This document shows, one piece after another, positions 20,096 to 32,426 of a DNA stretch of 64,000 nt. The notes below the pieces were generated by a model, which worked only from the letters and a program-made list of their open reading frames with translations, had not been told where the DNA came from and made no database searches. The first letter of the stretch is position 1. Every line of letters begins with the position of its first letter. The translations under genes were made by a program, and so were the position numbers. This stretch comes from Aquanectria penicillioides (lineage: Eukaryota > Ascomycota > Sordariomycetes > Hypocreales > Nectriaceae), in assembly GCA_003415625.1 (NCBI GenBank), contig PYIU01000002.1, forward strand, positions 5,828,001 through 5,892,000, in the 5' to 3' direction.

Positions 20096-20210
20096 ATTTT
20101 TTATTTATTATTTATTTATTAATTTTATATTTTATTTATAATTTTTATTTTTATTTTATATTTTTATTTTTATTTTTATATTTATTATATATTAATAATA
20201 TTATTTATTT

Positions 20211-22380
20211 TAAACTAAAAGTTAATTAAAAATTAAATATTAATTAATTAAAAGTATTAATAAAAATAAGCTAAATATAAGTTTTATAAATAATATATAA
20301 ATAATAAAATAAAAGCAATTAAAATCTTTTTATTTTATATAAAAAAACTATTTACTTATATAAAGAACTTAAAAAATATAAAAGCTTTTTATTTATTTAA
20401 ATATAAATAAAATATATTAAACTTTAAAAATTTCTTTTTTAAAAAAAGATCCTTAAAGTAAATATATCTTAATACTAATATAAAAATACTATTAAAATAG
20501 TTAGCTATATTATACTATATTGCTTACTTTATTTAAGCTAAAAGGAAACTTTATTTAATTTACTTTATAATTTCTTTAAGCTTAAGTAATATTTATTTAA
20601 AGCTTAAATTATATATTGCTTTATTAAATAATTAATTAATTTATATATTATATTATATTATAAGCTAGCTATTAAGCTATATTTAGTTTAAAATATATTT
20701 ATTTTTATATTGCCTTTACTTTTTAATAACTCTTTTATTTAAATGCTTTAATTTTTTTATTAAAAAGAAAGTTAATATATTTAAAAAAACTCTTTTTAAA
20801 AAAAAGAAAAAACTAGCTTATTATATAAATAATATATTAAAGCTTACTCTTTTAATAATTAAGTTTTTACTTTAGCTTTATTTTAAATTTTATTTTTATT
20901 TATTGCTATATTTAATTTATATTTATTTATTTTAATAATACTATTTACTTTAAGTTTATATTTTTTTAAAAAATATAAGATTTATTTATTTTTTTATTCT
21001 TTTTATTATTCTTTTTTTTTAAGCCTTTTTTATTTTAATTTTCTTTTAGCTTTATTTAAGCTTAAGCTATTACTTAAAAAGTTATATTAAACTTTAGTTT
21101 TTATTATTAATATTAATTAATATAAATCTATATTAAAATTAATTCTATTTATTATTATTATTATTTTTTAATATTATTTATTTTTAAATAATTTTAGCCT
21201 TTTTAATTAAAAAAGGTAATATAGCTATTAAGCTTTTAAAAGCTATAGCTATATAATTAACTTTATTAATTAACTTATAGAATTAATAAATATTAAAACT
21301 TATAGTTAAAACTATAAATATAGCTTAAAAGTATATTTAATTTTTTTTTTTTTTAGCTTAAATAGCTTTAGCCTTTAATTATTAAAGCTTCTTTATTTAA
21401 TAGATTATATTAATAGTAAACTTAAATTAAAATTAAAAAGTATTTATTATAGCTATTCTTTTTTATAAAGCTACTATTAATATTTAAGTATTAGCCTTTA
21501 TTAAATATAATAATAGTTTATATAGCTTATATATATAAATATAAATAATATAGCTATTAGCTTTAATATTTATTACTATTAGCTATTTAAAGTTATAGTA
21601 AAAAAATATAATTTATTAGCTTAATTTTAATATAAACCTTTCTTTTTATTTTTTACTATTTATATAATATATATAAAATAAAGTAGATTTTATATTGCCC
21701 TTAAGGATAGCTTAATACCTTTTACTTTAATGCAGCTAGCTTAATATTTTAGTATTTATATAAATATTAATATAAAAGCTATAATAGGCCTATAATATAT
21801 ATAAACTATTATAGTTATAATTATAGTTATTGCTATTATTATTATTATTATTATTATCTTTAGCTATATATAATTAATCTAAAATAGCAATAAAAATAGC
21901 AATTAATATTTATATAAATTAAGTATTTTATATAAATAATATATTAATAGAGTATATACTTAAAGGCAATAGAAAGCTTTTATAAAAGTATATAAAAAAA
22001 AAGAAAAAAAAGTAAATATATCTATAAGGATTAAAATATAATAATATTATTATTTAAATAGCTAATAGCTAATTGGCTGCTAGCTGCTAGTATTAAGTTA
22101 GTACTTTATTTTTTATAATAGGCCTATAGTATAAATAATTTAGGCCTATTATAGGCCTTATTTTTACTTTATTTATTAATTTTATAATTAAATAAATAAA
22201 ATATTTTAATAATAGTATTAAATTAATTTTTAATTTAATGCTTTTCTATAAAAGATCTATATTAAGTTTAATATTATATTAAATAAAGGTTTTTATTTTA
22301 TTAATATAGTTTTTTCTTTATTTATATAGTATAAAAGTATTATTTACTTTATAGATCTATAAAGTATTAATAAATAAATA
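20211..22380 (+). mobile_element. 5'-truncated LINE copy (about 2.2 kb)
   Basis: A plus-strand copy with only the 3' third of the LINE, ending in an AATAAATAAATA tail. It is flanked by AATATTATTTATTT at 20197-20210 and 22381-22394, which fits a 14-bp target duplication. The sequence is low in complexity, so this duplication is weaker evidence than those of the other copies. 5' truncation is typical of target-primed reverse transcription. Confidence 0.75.
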
Positions 22381-22418
22381 AATATTATTTATTTATTATT
22401 TATTATTATATATAAATA

Positions 22419-22506
22419 TTTTTAATTATTTTATAAATACTTTTTAATTATTTTATAAATACTTTTTAATTATTTTATAAATACTTTTTAATTATTTTAT
22501 AAATAC
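22419..22506. repeat. 22-bp tandem repeat, four copies
   Basis: Four near-identical units starting at 22419, 22441, 22463 and 22485, each TTTTTAATTATTTTAT followed by AAATAC. It lies between two LINE fragments and has no other visible feature. Confidence 0.9.
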
Positions 22507-22609
22507 TTTTTAATAAATAAATAAAAATAAAAAAAATATAAATTATAATAAAAAAAACAATTTTTTAAATTATTTTATTTTAGTTTTATTTTTTTTAATA
22601 TATTTTAAG

Positions 22610-24267
22610 GGATTTTATTATAAAAAGGGTTAGCTAACCTTTAAGATCTATAAATAAATAGTGCTATACTTTATTTAATATATTTCTTTCTTTTAGTATT
22701 TATATTCTATTATTACTATTTATTAAATTAACCCCCCTATTTATAATTAATTAATATAAGTTCTCTTTTAAAATATATACTATTGCCTTAAGTTAATCTA
22801 TTAAGTGCTATATACCTATAATAGATATAATGCAATTATACTATTAAAATTAGCAAAAAATTAAAGAATTAATGCTTTAATAAACCTTAAAAGATTAAAC
22901 TATACTATAATCTATTATTTAGGCTATATAGCTCTTTATATATATAAATGCTATAGGCTAAAAACTTAAATCTATTAAGCAAAAGAAAATTAGGCCTATA
23001 TTAACTTTAAGTACTTTTATATAAAAATTATAATAATATATAATTTACTAAAGGGTAAAGAAAGTATAAAAGCAATATATACTTTAATTAACTTTATATT
23101 AAGCTCTAAAATAATTATAATTAATAACTTTAATTTATATTATTTATTATAGAATTGCTATAATAAAACTATTCTTTATAGCTTAACCTTTTTAATAAAG
23201 TTATAATAATTAAATATTGCTTTAATAATCTTTTATAAGGCAATAATATAAAAAATAAATAATACTAAAAATAATATTTTAAATTTAATTTAAGCTTTAA
23301 TAAATAGTAATATTATTTATTTAAGCCTTAATTATAATTTAAATAGCTTTAATTATATTTTATAATATATATAGATTAGCCTTATTATAAATATACTATT
23401 ATTTTAAATAATAGACCTTTAGCCCTTTATATTTAATTAATATATAATAAACCTTAAAAAGGTTAAGCTTAAAGCTTAAATTACTTTTTATTAAACCTTA
23501 AGAGAGATTATATCTATATAATAATTAAAATAGGCAGTTAAGTGGCTTACTTAAGGATTGTATTAAATTGCTTAATATATAACTTTAACTTAAAGGTAAG
23601 CTAAGCCTAGCTGCAATAATTAATAGAATTAATCTATTGCTAAAGCTATCTATTAACTCAAGCGCACTTAAAGGCATATATAATATAATAGCTTATTAGC
23701 TAATTAGCTAAAGCTATAAGAAGTAGGCAATAAGTAAAAAGTATATATAGCTAAAGCTAAAGATATAGCCTAATATAGCATTTTATTAAATATAAAGATA
23801 AAGAAAAATATTAATAGCTAAAAGAAACTATAAAACTTAAAAAAATAGGCCTAGCTTTAAAGTAAAATTACTTTAGCTTTATTATAACTTTCTTCTTTTA
23901 ATTGCCTTAAGTTTAACTTCTTAGCTATAAGCTATATTAAAAAAGCAGCTATTTTAATAAAATGCTTTTTTCTAAAACTTTAGATAGATAATTAAAATAT
24001 TAAACTTACTATTATTAACCTTATAGTATAGCTAATAGATATTAATTAAATACTATAGAATATAAAGGATTTACTATAAAACTATATTAAACTTTATAAA
24101 TTAATGCATTTACTTTTTAAAATCTAATTATAGAAAGCCTTTAATAGCAATAAATATTTAGCTAGCTTCCTTAAAGTATATAGTAGGCCTTTTTTTAAGG
24201 CCTTTATTATTATTATTAATATAAGTATTGCATTTAAATATTTTTATAATACTTTTATTATAATATA
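22610..24267 (+). mobile_element. Internal LINE fragment
   Basis: The reverse complement of about 16.7 to 15.0 kb of LINE copy A, so element sense on the plus strand. Both ends are broken: the left fades near 22.6 kb and the right ends against an LTR fragment at about 24268. No open frame remains. Confidence 0.75.
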
Positions 24268-24440
24268 TACCTCAAATAATAAAAATAAAGCTTAAAATAA
24301 TTAAAAGAAAGTTATATAAATATAATATAGCTCTATTAAATCTAGTGCAGCCTAACCCCTCCTTTAGAGCTTAAGCAATTAAGTAAGGCTAAAAGGAAAA
24401 AGGACAATACACACAATTACACAACTGGTCCAGTTCAATA
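24268..24440 (+). mobile_element. Copia LTR fragment at the block border
   Basis: Collinear with the 3' two thirds of the 241-bp LTR at 39132-39372, including the TAGCTCTATT and CCCCTC..TTTAGAGC segments, and ending CAGTTCAATA at 24440. Its right part is lightly mutated. It lies within 100 bp of the stop codon of the next gene. Confidence 0.75.
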
Positions 24441-24536
24441 ATATATATCCTACTTAAGCATATATACTAAAATAGAACTTAAGACCTTTAATAATTAATA
24501 CATTACCTTTATTATAGCTCTCAACACTATAATAAC

Positions 24537-27500
24537 TCATCCACTAGTGCTAACACCACTGCCAAATATATCATCAATTCGACTTCTTCTCTCCCATACT
24601 ATCGCACTGTCGCTTTTTCGCTTGAAATAGAGGATTCGATGCTGTGGAATGAATTCCTCATCTGTTTGTTCACTCTTCCAGTGCCGTACAGCCTTTTCCT
24701 GGGCTCCAAGGAACCGATCTTCGTATCCAACAATGTAGTCATTACTGTCCATGTTGTTGTCCCACCGGAGCCTATTGAGAACATCAACTGATGTTCGAAA
24801 TTTTCGAAATCCCGGGACCTTGGCGACTCTGGTGGCTCTCGAGACCTGTGTTTCTCGTTTGCCTACTCCCCTCTGGCGCGATGGCGCGAACCTGGCCCAC
24901 AGTCAACCTTTGGTTCGTGATCAGCGTCATCATTACCATCAAATTCATCTTCATTTTCCTCAAAGCCCATGTCATCTTCCATCGACTCATCGTCCGAGCC
25001 GTCGCCAGCACCCAATCCCCAGCGACTCTGGTCAAGCTCCAGACTGCCCAACTCACGAGATCGGACCACCGTGGCACTCATCCAACAAGACTGTGCATCA
25101 AAGTACTTCTCATCCCGGCGAATCCTCGACTCAAACTCCTGGAGAACATTCTGCAAGGAACTAGTAGCACTCTTAACATATTCCGTAGTCGATTCCTCGA
25201 CCCCATCCAATTCAAGACCCACAAGATAACATCCATGGTATTCGGCTCCCGTATCATTCATGGCCGCAGAAGAACTATCCACAAACCTCGCTGGCCAGAT
25301 GCGTGCCGAGATATTTTTGAGTTTCCTACCGATTTCTGCTTGCCATGTCAATTTCGCGAATAATTTTCGATACGGGGATTGTTTTTAGCTTACCAACAAG
25401 GAGCATTACACATCGTGACTCTAGCCAGCCGATGAACCTGTTTCCCTTTTCTGGGGAAGCGCCCCAGTAGTGAGCATCGATTTTGACATAATCACGATAT
25501 GTTCGTAAGAAATGAGAGGCTCCCGGACTACCCAGGTGATGTGATATGTTGTCCTTGCTCAAGCCTAGCAGGTCATCCCAGGCCCAAGTCCCTGTGGATA
25601 AGAGCTCACTAGCTCGCTCAAACTCCGTCGCTATCGCCTTTACAGTCGGAATAGAAGCGTTCATAGCTGTGTTAAGCGACGGAGCATGCCATCCAAGCAG
25701 ACAAAGTGGCTCTCTGAAGGTGCGATTGTAGCGTAGCCCTTTGTGGAAGAAAGGGTCACGCACAATCAAAGTTGTCCAGTCCGCATCTGCGTAGTGGGTA
25801 AAAAATGTGAGCAGTATGTCTGGAGAAGAGCCGATTTCTCCATTGGCAGCCATCAGCTTGCAAATTGGTACAAGCATAACAGAAATATGAATTCCTCCGA
25901 GAAACCCAAACCTAGATGAGTAGATACCGCGGGCCTTAGCCCATGCCTTGATAAAGAGATGAGCAATGCGGTATTGTCCCATATCTGGAATAGACCTGCG
26001 GAGGTAGAACATATCTCTGGCTGGTTTTAGTTTTAAGAGGACTTGAAATGGCAGAGCGAATGCGGAATCGGAAGCTGGGCGCTTCATAACTTCAGGCCAT
26101 CTGGGTTTGAATTAGCACTCTGACTCCCAGGACACTCAGCTAGGCATTGAGATACTTACCCCTCAGCAATAGATGCAGCAGCACAGTATTGTAGGTCTAC
26201 TTTAATCCCATTGACCTCTAATTCCAGCATGTATCCTGTGTTAGCCGAGACTCGACGCAAAATTCTGACCCCTAGTAGAGAGGCTTTTCTGAGCCTCTGA
26301 AGAGCAAGGGCGAAAAATGTTTTGGAGCTGATTGAGCCAATACAAAGACAGTCGAGGTCAGAAGATGAGGTCCAAACACCTAGCCCATATGACCCAACAG
26401 GCACTAATCGCAAGACCAAGCCAGATCGCGTATCGGATCCTGTACCCTGCCTGTCTGGTTCAAAAAGAATCTTCTCGAGAGTTTGGAGAGCATTTTTTAT
26501 GCTAATTATATCCGCTTCGGTCGGCAAAAACCCATGGCTGTCTAAAACCTGTTTAAGATCATCAAGATGACCTCTATCGGAAGGTGCCTTTTGAAGGTGG
26601 ACCTCGACTTCTGGCATTTCGGATTTCCGAATGTCGCTCTCTGGTGATAGATGCACAAGTAAGCATCTAATACCCCAATGGTCACTGCCATAGGATGGTA
26701 CTTCCTGGGCTGGTTGGTGGAGCGGGCTCTGGCCAAACATATTGAATCCTTGTGGATGATATTGACCGTTTGCTTTGATCAAAATACGATCGTATCTTTG
26801 GGGGCGATTATTCAGACCGGTTCCAACAAGTGCGGCGGCCAAAGTGTTGACAGAAGGGTCAAAAGTTGCACCTTGCTCCCCTTGATATGTGTCTGCAGCA
26901 TTTCGGTGATCATTCACCACATCGGATGATTCACCCGACTCAAGGCGAGTAGCTAGCCAGGTATCTTGGAACCCTGCCTCAGACAGTATTATGTCAATCT
27001 CTCGAAGGTATTGTACCGTTCGAATGGAAATATCCTGGCGTCTCCTCGCAGCATCCACAGTGAAAGAGGATGTAGGTAGATTAAAGTCGCCCGCAAGAAT
27101 CCAAGGGTGATCTAGATAGTGACTAGATAAGTGATCGAGAATCTTTTGGAGCTCATTCCGCTTTGCAACAACGGCACCATCTGTGAGACCTTGACTAAGA
27201 TGACAGGCAGCAAGGACCCAATGCTTAAAGCCTTCACGAGAATCAAAGGTTCCGATAGAAGTAAATTTGACGACAACGCAGCCTTTATGCTTTCTCTGCA
27301 AAGGCAGGAATTCCCATTGGAATGGATATTTGCTCAATACCACTACGTTAAGGAGACTCGGAAGAGGTCCAATACCACATTGGCCTGGTGGACCGTGAGA
27401 GGAGAATGGGTATTGAGTGCCAATGACTTCGTTAGCGAGTAGAACGGGAAGGAAGTGATCTGTGACCTCCTCGAGCACAAGAATGTCAGCATTAGCTCGA

Positions 27501-28369
27501 CTCGAGATTAAATTTTCCAAAAGAATTGGGTACCGAGATGATTGAGGTGGCCATTCGAACTCTGCTAGGACGTTATAAGACGCCACAATTAGACGATCAA
27601 GGACTTGTTGATCATCATCCACAGTTGAGGAAACTGATGCTACATGCCACATTTTGGATGATTTTGGGCAATAGAAGGATGGCTGGGTACTTGCTTGAAG
27701 GGCGATGACCGCTTTGCTGGTTTGTGAGACGATCATTGGATGCTCATACAGCAGCCTTGGGGGCTGATACCGCTTGATGAGGGGAGATGAAATCTGCAAG
27801 GTCGCCCAGAGTCTCATCGGCCTGGGTGCCTCGCTATGAGAGGAACCAGGGTCTCTGACAAGGATAGCTATCTGAGTCAAGTCCCAAGTCACAGGAACTA
27901 TCAACCGAGCCTTTTGGACGAGAAAATGGTGCGGCGCGGCAAGAGCATCGTCGCTTTGGCCTATGCTCATATGCGGGCGGTACACGCCTTGTCTAACCTG
28001 TCCAAGAGCGTTACACAACTCACCTCGGAGCAGCGAGATCCTCTCGGTAATAGATTCATGAGCTGGGCCGAGGAAGATCGTGTTATGATGTTTGTGGATA
28101 AAAGTGTCCGCAGCCTCTAGGTCTATGGATCCCCGATGATGCTGGAGCGGTAGGTGGCTCAGGATATCAGCAGCATCCTCGAGAACCTCGGGGTTCACGA
28201 ACGGGTAAATCAGGTTGATGTGAGGCGGCCATGACGCAAAAGACTTATCATACAGTCCTCTAATCCGATCCACAGCTGGCCAGAGGCGTGGTGGTGGTAC
28301 TAGACAGATGGCAGTCTCGTACGATGTGAAGCCGAAGCGTCGTGGCGCATCTCGATCGGCTACCTCCAT
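24537..28369 (-). CDS. Multidomain RNA-end processing enzyme: 2H phosphoesterase + EEP nuclease + poly(A)-polymerase-type NTase + MJ1316/DUF504
   Basis: Four exons, 28369-26160, 26100-25394, 25335-24937 and 24862-24537, 1213 residues. Residues 1-200: 2H-type domain with HINL (H50) and HMS (H133). About 255-575: endonuclease/exonuclease/phosphatase fold with N266, E301, GDFN (D428, N430) and SDH (D563, H564). About 610-975: nucleotidyltransferase with GS (659-660), DLD (D671, D673) and a third carboxylate D725, followed by a poly(A)-polymerase-like central domain. About 1083-1106: acidic linker. About 1128-1206: MJ1316 (DUF504) with DYIVGYEDRFLG, EQTDEEFIPQHRI and DDIFGSG. MJ1316 is proposed to recognise cyclic-phosphate RNA ends, and 2H enzymes act on 2',3'-cyclic phosphates, so end healing plus nucleotide addition is the inferred role. 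Start chosen at 28369 (A at -3, G at +4). The last intron is the least certain. Confidence 0.88.
24863..24936 (-). other. Intron 3 (inferred) of the RNA-end processing gene
   Basis: The acidic linker frame hits a stop at 24863 and the MJ1316 frame continues one frame over, so an intron or a frameshift must lie between. The GTAATG donor at 24936 and TAG acceptor at 24863 (74 nt) keep phase and fuse the linker to GKRETQVSRATR and MJ1316. No good branch site lies near the acceptor, so an alternative junction or a true frameshift remains possible. Confidence 0.55.
25336..25393 (-). other. Intron 2 of the RNA-end processing gene
   Basis: GTAAGC donor at 25393, TTGACA branch-like site and AGCAG acceptor; 58 nt. 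It joins CVMLLV to EIGRKLKNISARIWP. Confidence 0.85.
26101..26159 (-). other. Intron 1 of the RNA-end processing gene
   Basis: GTAAGT donor at 26159, GTGCTAATT branch and CCCAG acceptor; 59 nt. It joins the SIAEG end of the NTase palm to WPEVMKRP of the following domain. Confidence 0.9.
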
Positions 28370-29493
28370 GATGTGTATGTTTCGTGTCAACCAGACGGAC
28401 CAAGTAGAAGAGCATGCGAGCTGCCAGAATGGTGGATGGCACCACAATATGAGGCGGAAACTTGGGATCTAACGAACGGGCTGAGCTCAGCAGAATAGGA
28501 TTCAAATGCAATGGCGGTATTCTTTTGGTGAGCATTTAGAATCAAAAACGACTTCGTCTCGCAACATTTATGCTGCTTGGTGACTGCCAAGTGTGGGATG
28601 TGACCAAATCCACTAGCACAGGTACTGTCGCGAGTATATATGGCCTATTTGCATTAGTACCTGTAGTAAGGTGCCTTACACTTTTGCTAGTGGCATAGTG
28701 GGTTTTACGCGTGACAGGTACCTATTCGATAGCGCGCACCTAGAATAAAAATGGCCCAGTCAGGCCGCATGTGGCGATGCAAACCACGGCGTGAGTCATC
28801 TCCATAATGGCCCAAGCAATCAATCAAACCACCACGATTCTGTCACCGCATTATCCTTTGGATGAATGTGAAGATTGTGGGATCCTACACTTTGCTGTTC
28901 AAAATGGATCACAGTGGTACTGAAAGAGGCGGAAGCCTCCTTGTTGCTCAGACAAAGGCGATACGGCCAAGATAGCGCCACTTGTTGCCAGTTGTTGGTA
29001 GATCGATTTTAGAGGGTACCACCAGGCAGATGACAAAAGGCCTCCGGGCTTGAAGCGACACTTGAAAATATATGTGAAATTGATCCCACTACATTGTCTC
29101 AAAGTTTTTTATACAGTCCATAACTTCAACTTTATCTCGTGGTTGACGACTTATCTCCTACACAATGTTAGATAGCTACCTATGGTTGTAGTCGAAACAA
29201 TACAAGACGCGTCGGCCAGGGGTGTTGCATTGATGTGCACCCAAGAACTATCGTAAAGGTTAATGACGCAGAATGACTCTTAAAATGTTCACTAATAGGG
29301 ACAGAATCTGCATCCATCAATCAGGCAACCCTTTCCGCCAGCCGAGTCATTCAGCGGGGACCTAAGGTGATAGATAGAAGAAAAGGCAGTTTTATGATGA
29401 AAGAAACGATCGTGAGCTCTCGTCCAGAATGTGGCCTGCAGATTCACTGGGATGCTGTATTGCCTTCATCCACAATGCTGCATTACTCACTCG
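28370..29493. other. Intergenic region within gene island 2
   Basis: About 1.1 kb of normal-GC sequence between two genes on the same strand. It should contain the promoter of the RNA-end processing gene and the terminator of the PPxY-protein gene. No coding region, tRNA or repeat is convincing; short ORFs here lack codon structure. Confidence 0.5.
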
Positions 29494-30516
29494 CTAATTG
29501 GCGTCGGGGCCCCAGTCTATGGTTTCTGTGACGTTGCCCTTGTCTTCCATCACCGCCTCAAGCTTGTCCTCCACCGTGATCCATCCATGTCGCTTTTGGG
29601 ATATGGCATATTTAATAGGACCCTTCCATTCCCTCCACCAAACCTCCTCACTCTGGACCACACAACTCCTACCAGGCTCCCCATTCTTGGTGGTCGCAAA
29701 GGGCCAGATTGCTTTAACTACTTCGTACTTGTTCTTCCCAGAGAATAAACTTGTCACGCTTGTGAAAAATTGATTGACTTTGTCGGGATTCTGTACAACA
29801 ACCCGGCTGTGGGTGACAACAAATGTTACATCCACTACTCCACGATAGTTAAGTGAAGCGACTGAGCTCCGAATTTGCCCCTCGATCCAGTCCGTGTCAA
29901 GATTCGCCACAACACGATCAAGTGCAAAAAGTTTCACTGTTGATGAGTCTTGCACATAACGGCGGCACCATTCCTCAAGTCCAGCATCACCAACTTCTGG
30001 GAGAATGTCAGGTCGGACACCCCCACGATACGCCAATTCACCCTCGCCGACGCAGCGGATGTAGTCGATGCGTTGTTTCTCATCGTCGGGCACCAACAAA
30101 TTCATTAGGTTTAGCTTTACATCAAAGTCAACCCGACGTCCACGACTACCTCGAATATGGATCTGAGGCTTCGGGGGCACAGATGCCTGGGATCGAATCA
30201 GGGACACCAAGGCTAGAGTATTGGTGGACAGGTACTCGGCCCGGGAAAAGAGTGCTTTGGAATCATTCGACAGTTTGAAAAGGGGTGGCGAGTACAACCT
30301 ATAGTCGAGCTTCGGAAGTCCTGGGTATCGAATTGGCCCTTTGGAGGTCGCCTCAGCCAGCCGCTCTGGAGGAGCGGTTGTCGTGATCAACGAGTGAGAG
30401 GGCCCAGAGTAAGGAGGAGGCGTGTTCTGGCGCTCGGCAACATAGTCTTGAGCTTCACGATCTGCATGATCAGGGTTGGGCATAGGGCTTGATGTCACGA
30501 GCGCTGCCTTCTCCAT
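29494..30516 (-). CDS. Conserved fungal protein of unknown function with PPxY motif
   Basis: A single-exon 340-residue protein. The ATG at 30516 is the first in frame and has A at -3 and G at +4; the frame extends upstream only with non-ATG codons. The N-terminal 65 residues are Pro/Ser-rich and contain PPPY at 33-36, a motif that binds WW domains such as those of Rsp5/Nedd4-type ubiquitin ligases. A globular part follows with IHIRGSRGRRVDFDVKLNLM at about 119-138 and WWREWKGPIKYAI at about 283-295. I see no signal peptide, transmembrane segment or catalytic motif. The style (a PGLPKLDYRLYSPP stretch and a DFDVKLNLM core) resembles uncharacterised ascomycete proteins, but I cannot name the family. 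Its start codon is under 200 bp from the AT block. Confidence 0.8.
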   Translation of the reverse strand: MEKAALVTSSPMPNPDHADREAQDYVAERQNTPPPYSGPSHSLITTTAPPERLAEATSKGPIRYPGLPKLDYRLYSPPLFKLSNDSKALFSRAEYLSTNTLALVSLIRSQASVPPKPQIHIRGSRGRRVDFDVKLNLMNLLVPDDEKQRIDYIRCVGEGELAYRGGVRPDILPEVGDAGLEEWCRRYVQDSSTVKLFALDRVVANLDTDWIEGQIRSSVASLNYRGVVDVTFVVTHSRVVVQNPDKVNQFFTSVTSLFSGKNKYEVVKAIWPFATTKNGEPGRSCVVQSEEVWWREWKGPIKYAISQKRHGWITVEDKLEAVMEDKGNVTETIDWGPDAN

Positions 30517-30690
30517 GATGAGTGTCGTTGACACGATGAGAGAAACATAAAGACCATCAGGCAATAGAATAGCCAGTATTTATTGTCGCATTGGTCGTAT
30601 TCAACAGCGCAAAAAAGTAGGCTAATAAGATAAGATACTAGAGTGGGACCCCAAAAGTCTGCTATCCCCTAATAACCGCCACTATTTCTT
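30517..30690. promoter_or_regulatory. Short promoter region at the border of AT block 2
   Basis: Only about 170 bp of normal-composition DNA lie upstream of the PPxY-protein gene before the sequence turns to more than 80% AT near 30690. No named element is recognised. Confidence 0.45.
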
Positions 30691-31801
30691 ACTAAAATGC
30701 TAATATTAAAAAATTCTATAATTAAATAAATAAAATAATATTAAAATCTTTTAAATAAAATATTATAATTTATTAAATATAATTTAATAAAAAATATAAT
30801 TAAATATCTATTTTAATTTATTTGCCTTTAGACTTATAATTACTTATAAAAAAGTATTTTAAAAGTCTTTACTTATATTAAAAATGCTATAAAAAAGAAA
30901 AAAGCAAAATATATATAATTTACTATAGGCCTATTTTTTATTATTCTTTTTTACTTTCTTTAATTATTTTTTTTTATATTTATTTTCTCCTTTTAAATTA
31001 ATAATTTCTTTTATATACTAAAGGATCCTTTCTATTTAAGCTTAAATAGACTATTAAGGCAATTCCTTTTAAGCTTATTACTAAGCTTAAATAGCTTTCT
31101 ACTAGTTTTTTAAAGCCCCTTTTCTTATAGTGTATCTTTTTATTTAAGGCTAAGCTAGCTTAATAGCATTAAGGTCTAAAGAATTCCTATACTAAAGAAG
31201 CTTTTAGACCTTATAGAGGTTATAAGCTTACTACTATATATAGTAGTTATAAGCTAAAGCCTTATCTTTTTATATAATAGTCTTAAGTTAGTCTTTAGTG
31301 CATTTTTTAGTAAAAAGAAATATCTTTAAAATTAAGATTTTAATTTAATAATAATATTAATTAATATTACTTTAGATTCTAAAAGAAAGCTTATTATTCT
31401 TTTAATTTTATTACTATTATAGTTTTTAATTAAAAATTAAATATAGCTAAAGTTATTTTATTTTATTTTTTAGCTTTTAATATTTTTTTATAAAAAGCTT
31501 TAGATTTTTATTTATTTTCTTTACTTTCTTAAAAATAGTTTTTTTCTCTTTTATAATCTTTAAAGTTTAATAATAATAAAGGCCTTTTTTATTATAAAAA
31601 AATAGCTTTAAAATATAAATTTAAAAGTATTTTTTTTATCTTTTATAAATATAGCTTTAAATAAAGGCTTTATTCTTTATTTACTTTATGCAATAGCTGC
31701 CTTAATAATAATATAAAATAATAAAGGTTTTATTAAATTAAATAATATTCTTTTAGTTTTTAAGGCTTTAGTACTAATAGATAAAATATTAATTATTATA
31801 T
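30691..31801. mobile_element. Unclassified RIP-degraded element, left part
   Basis: AT-rich, with scattered minus-strand coding remnants near 31080-31260 but no motif I can assign. LINE copy B is inserted at its right edge and the sequence presumably continues at 38419-39077. The combined size of about 1.8 kb would suit a DNA transposon, but this is only a guess. Confidence 0.35.
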
Positions 31802-31816
31802 ATTTTTTTATTTATT

Positions 31817-32395
31817 TATTTATTAATACTCTATAAACCTATAAAGTAAATAATACTTCTATATTATATAAATAAAAAAAAAACTATACTAATAGAATAA
31901 AAACCTTTATTTAATACAATATTAAACCCAATATAAATCCTCTATAGAGAAGCATTAAATTAAAAGTTAGTTTAGTGCTATTATTAAAATATTCTATTTA
32001 TTTAATTATAGAGTTAATAAATAAAATAAAAGTAAGGGCTATAATAAGCCTAAATTATCTATACTATAGGCTTATTATAAAAGGTAAGGCATTAATTTAA
32101 TATTAATTAATAGCTAGTTAATTATTAGCTATTTAAGTATTGCTATTATTATTTTTTAATCTTTATAAATATATTTATTTTCTTTTTTTTTTTTTTTATA
32201 TATATTTTTATAAAAGCTTTTTTATTGCCTTTAAGTATATACTTTATTAATATATTGCTTATATAAAATACTTAATTTATATAAATATTAATTGCTATTT
32301 TTATTGCTATTTTATATTAATTATATATAGCTAAAAATAATAATTATAATAATAATAATAATAATTATAATTATAATTATAACTATAATTATAAC

Positions 32396-32426
<31 letters not shown>

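Noticed and set aside
24751..25363. Plus-strand ORFs of 137 and 190 codons
   Set aside because: Antisense to exons 3 and 4 of the RNA-end processing gene, which show clear domain conservation.
28899..29102. 67-codon ORF in the intergenic region
   Set aside because: No codon structure, motif or supporting context.
29494..30516. Arrestin-like adaptor call based on the PPPY motif
   Set aside because: One PPxY motif is not enough and I see no arrestin-fold signature; kept as unknown function.
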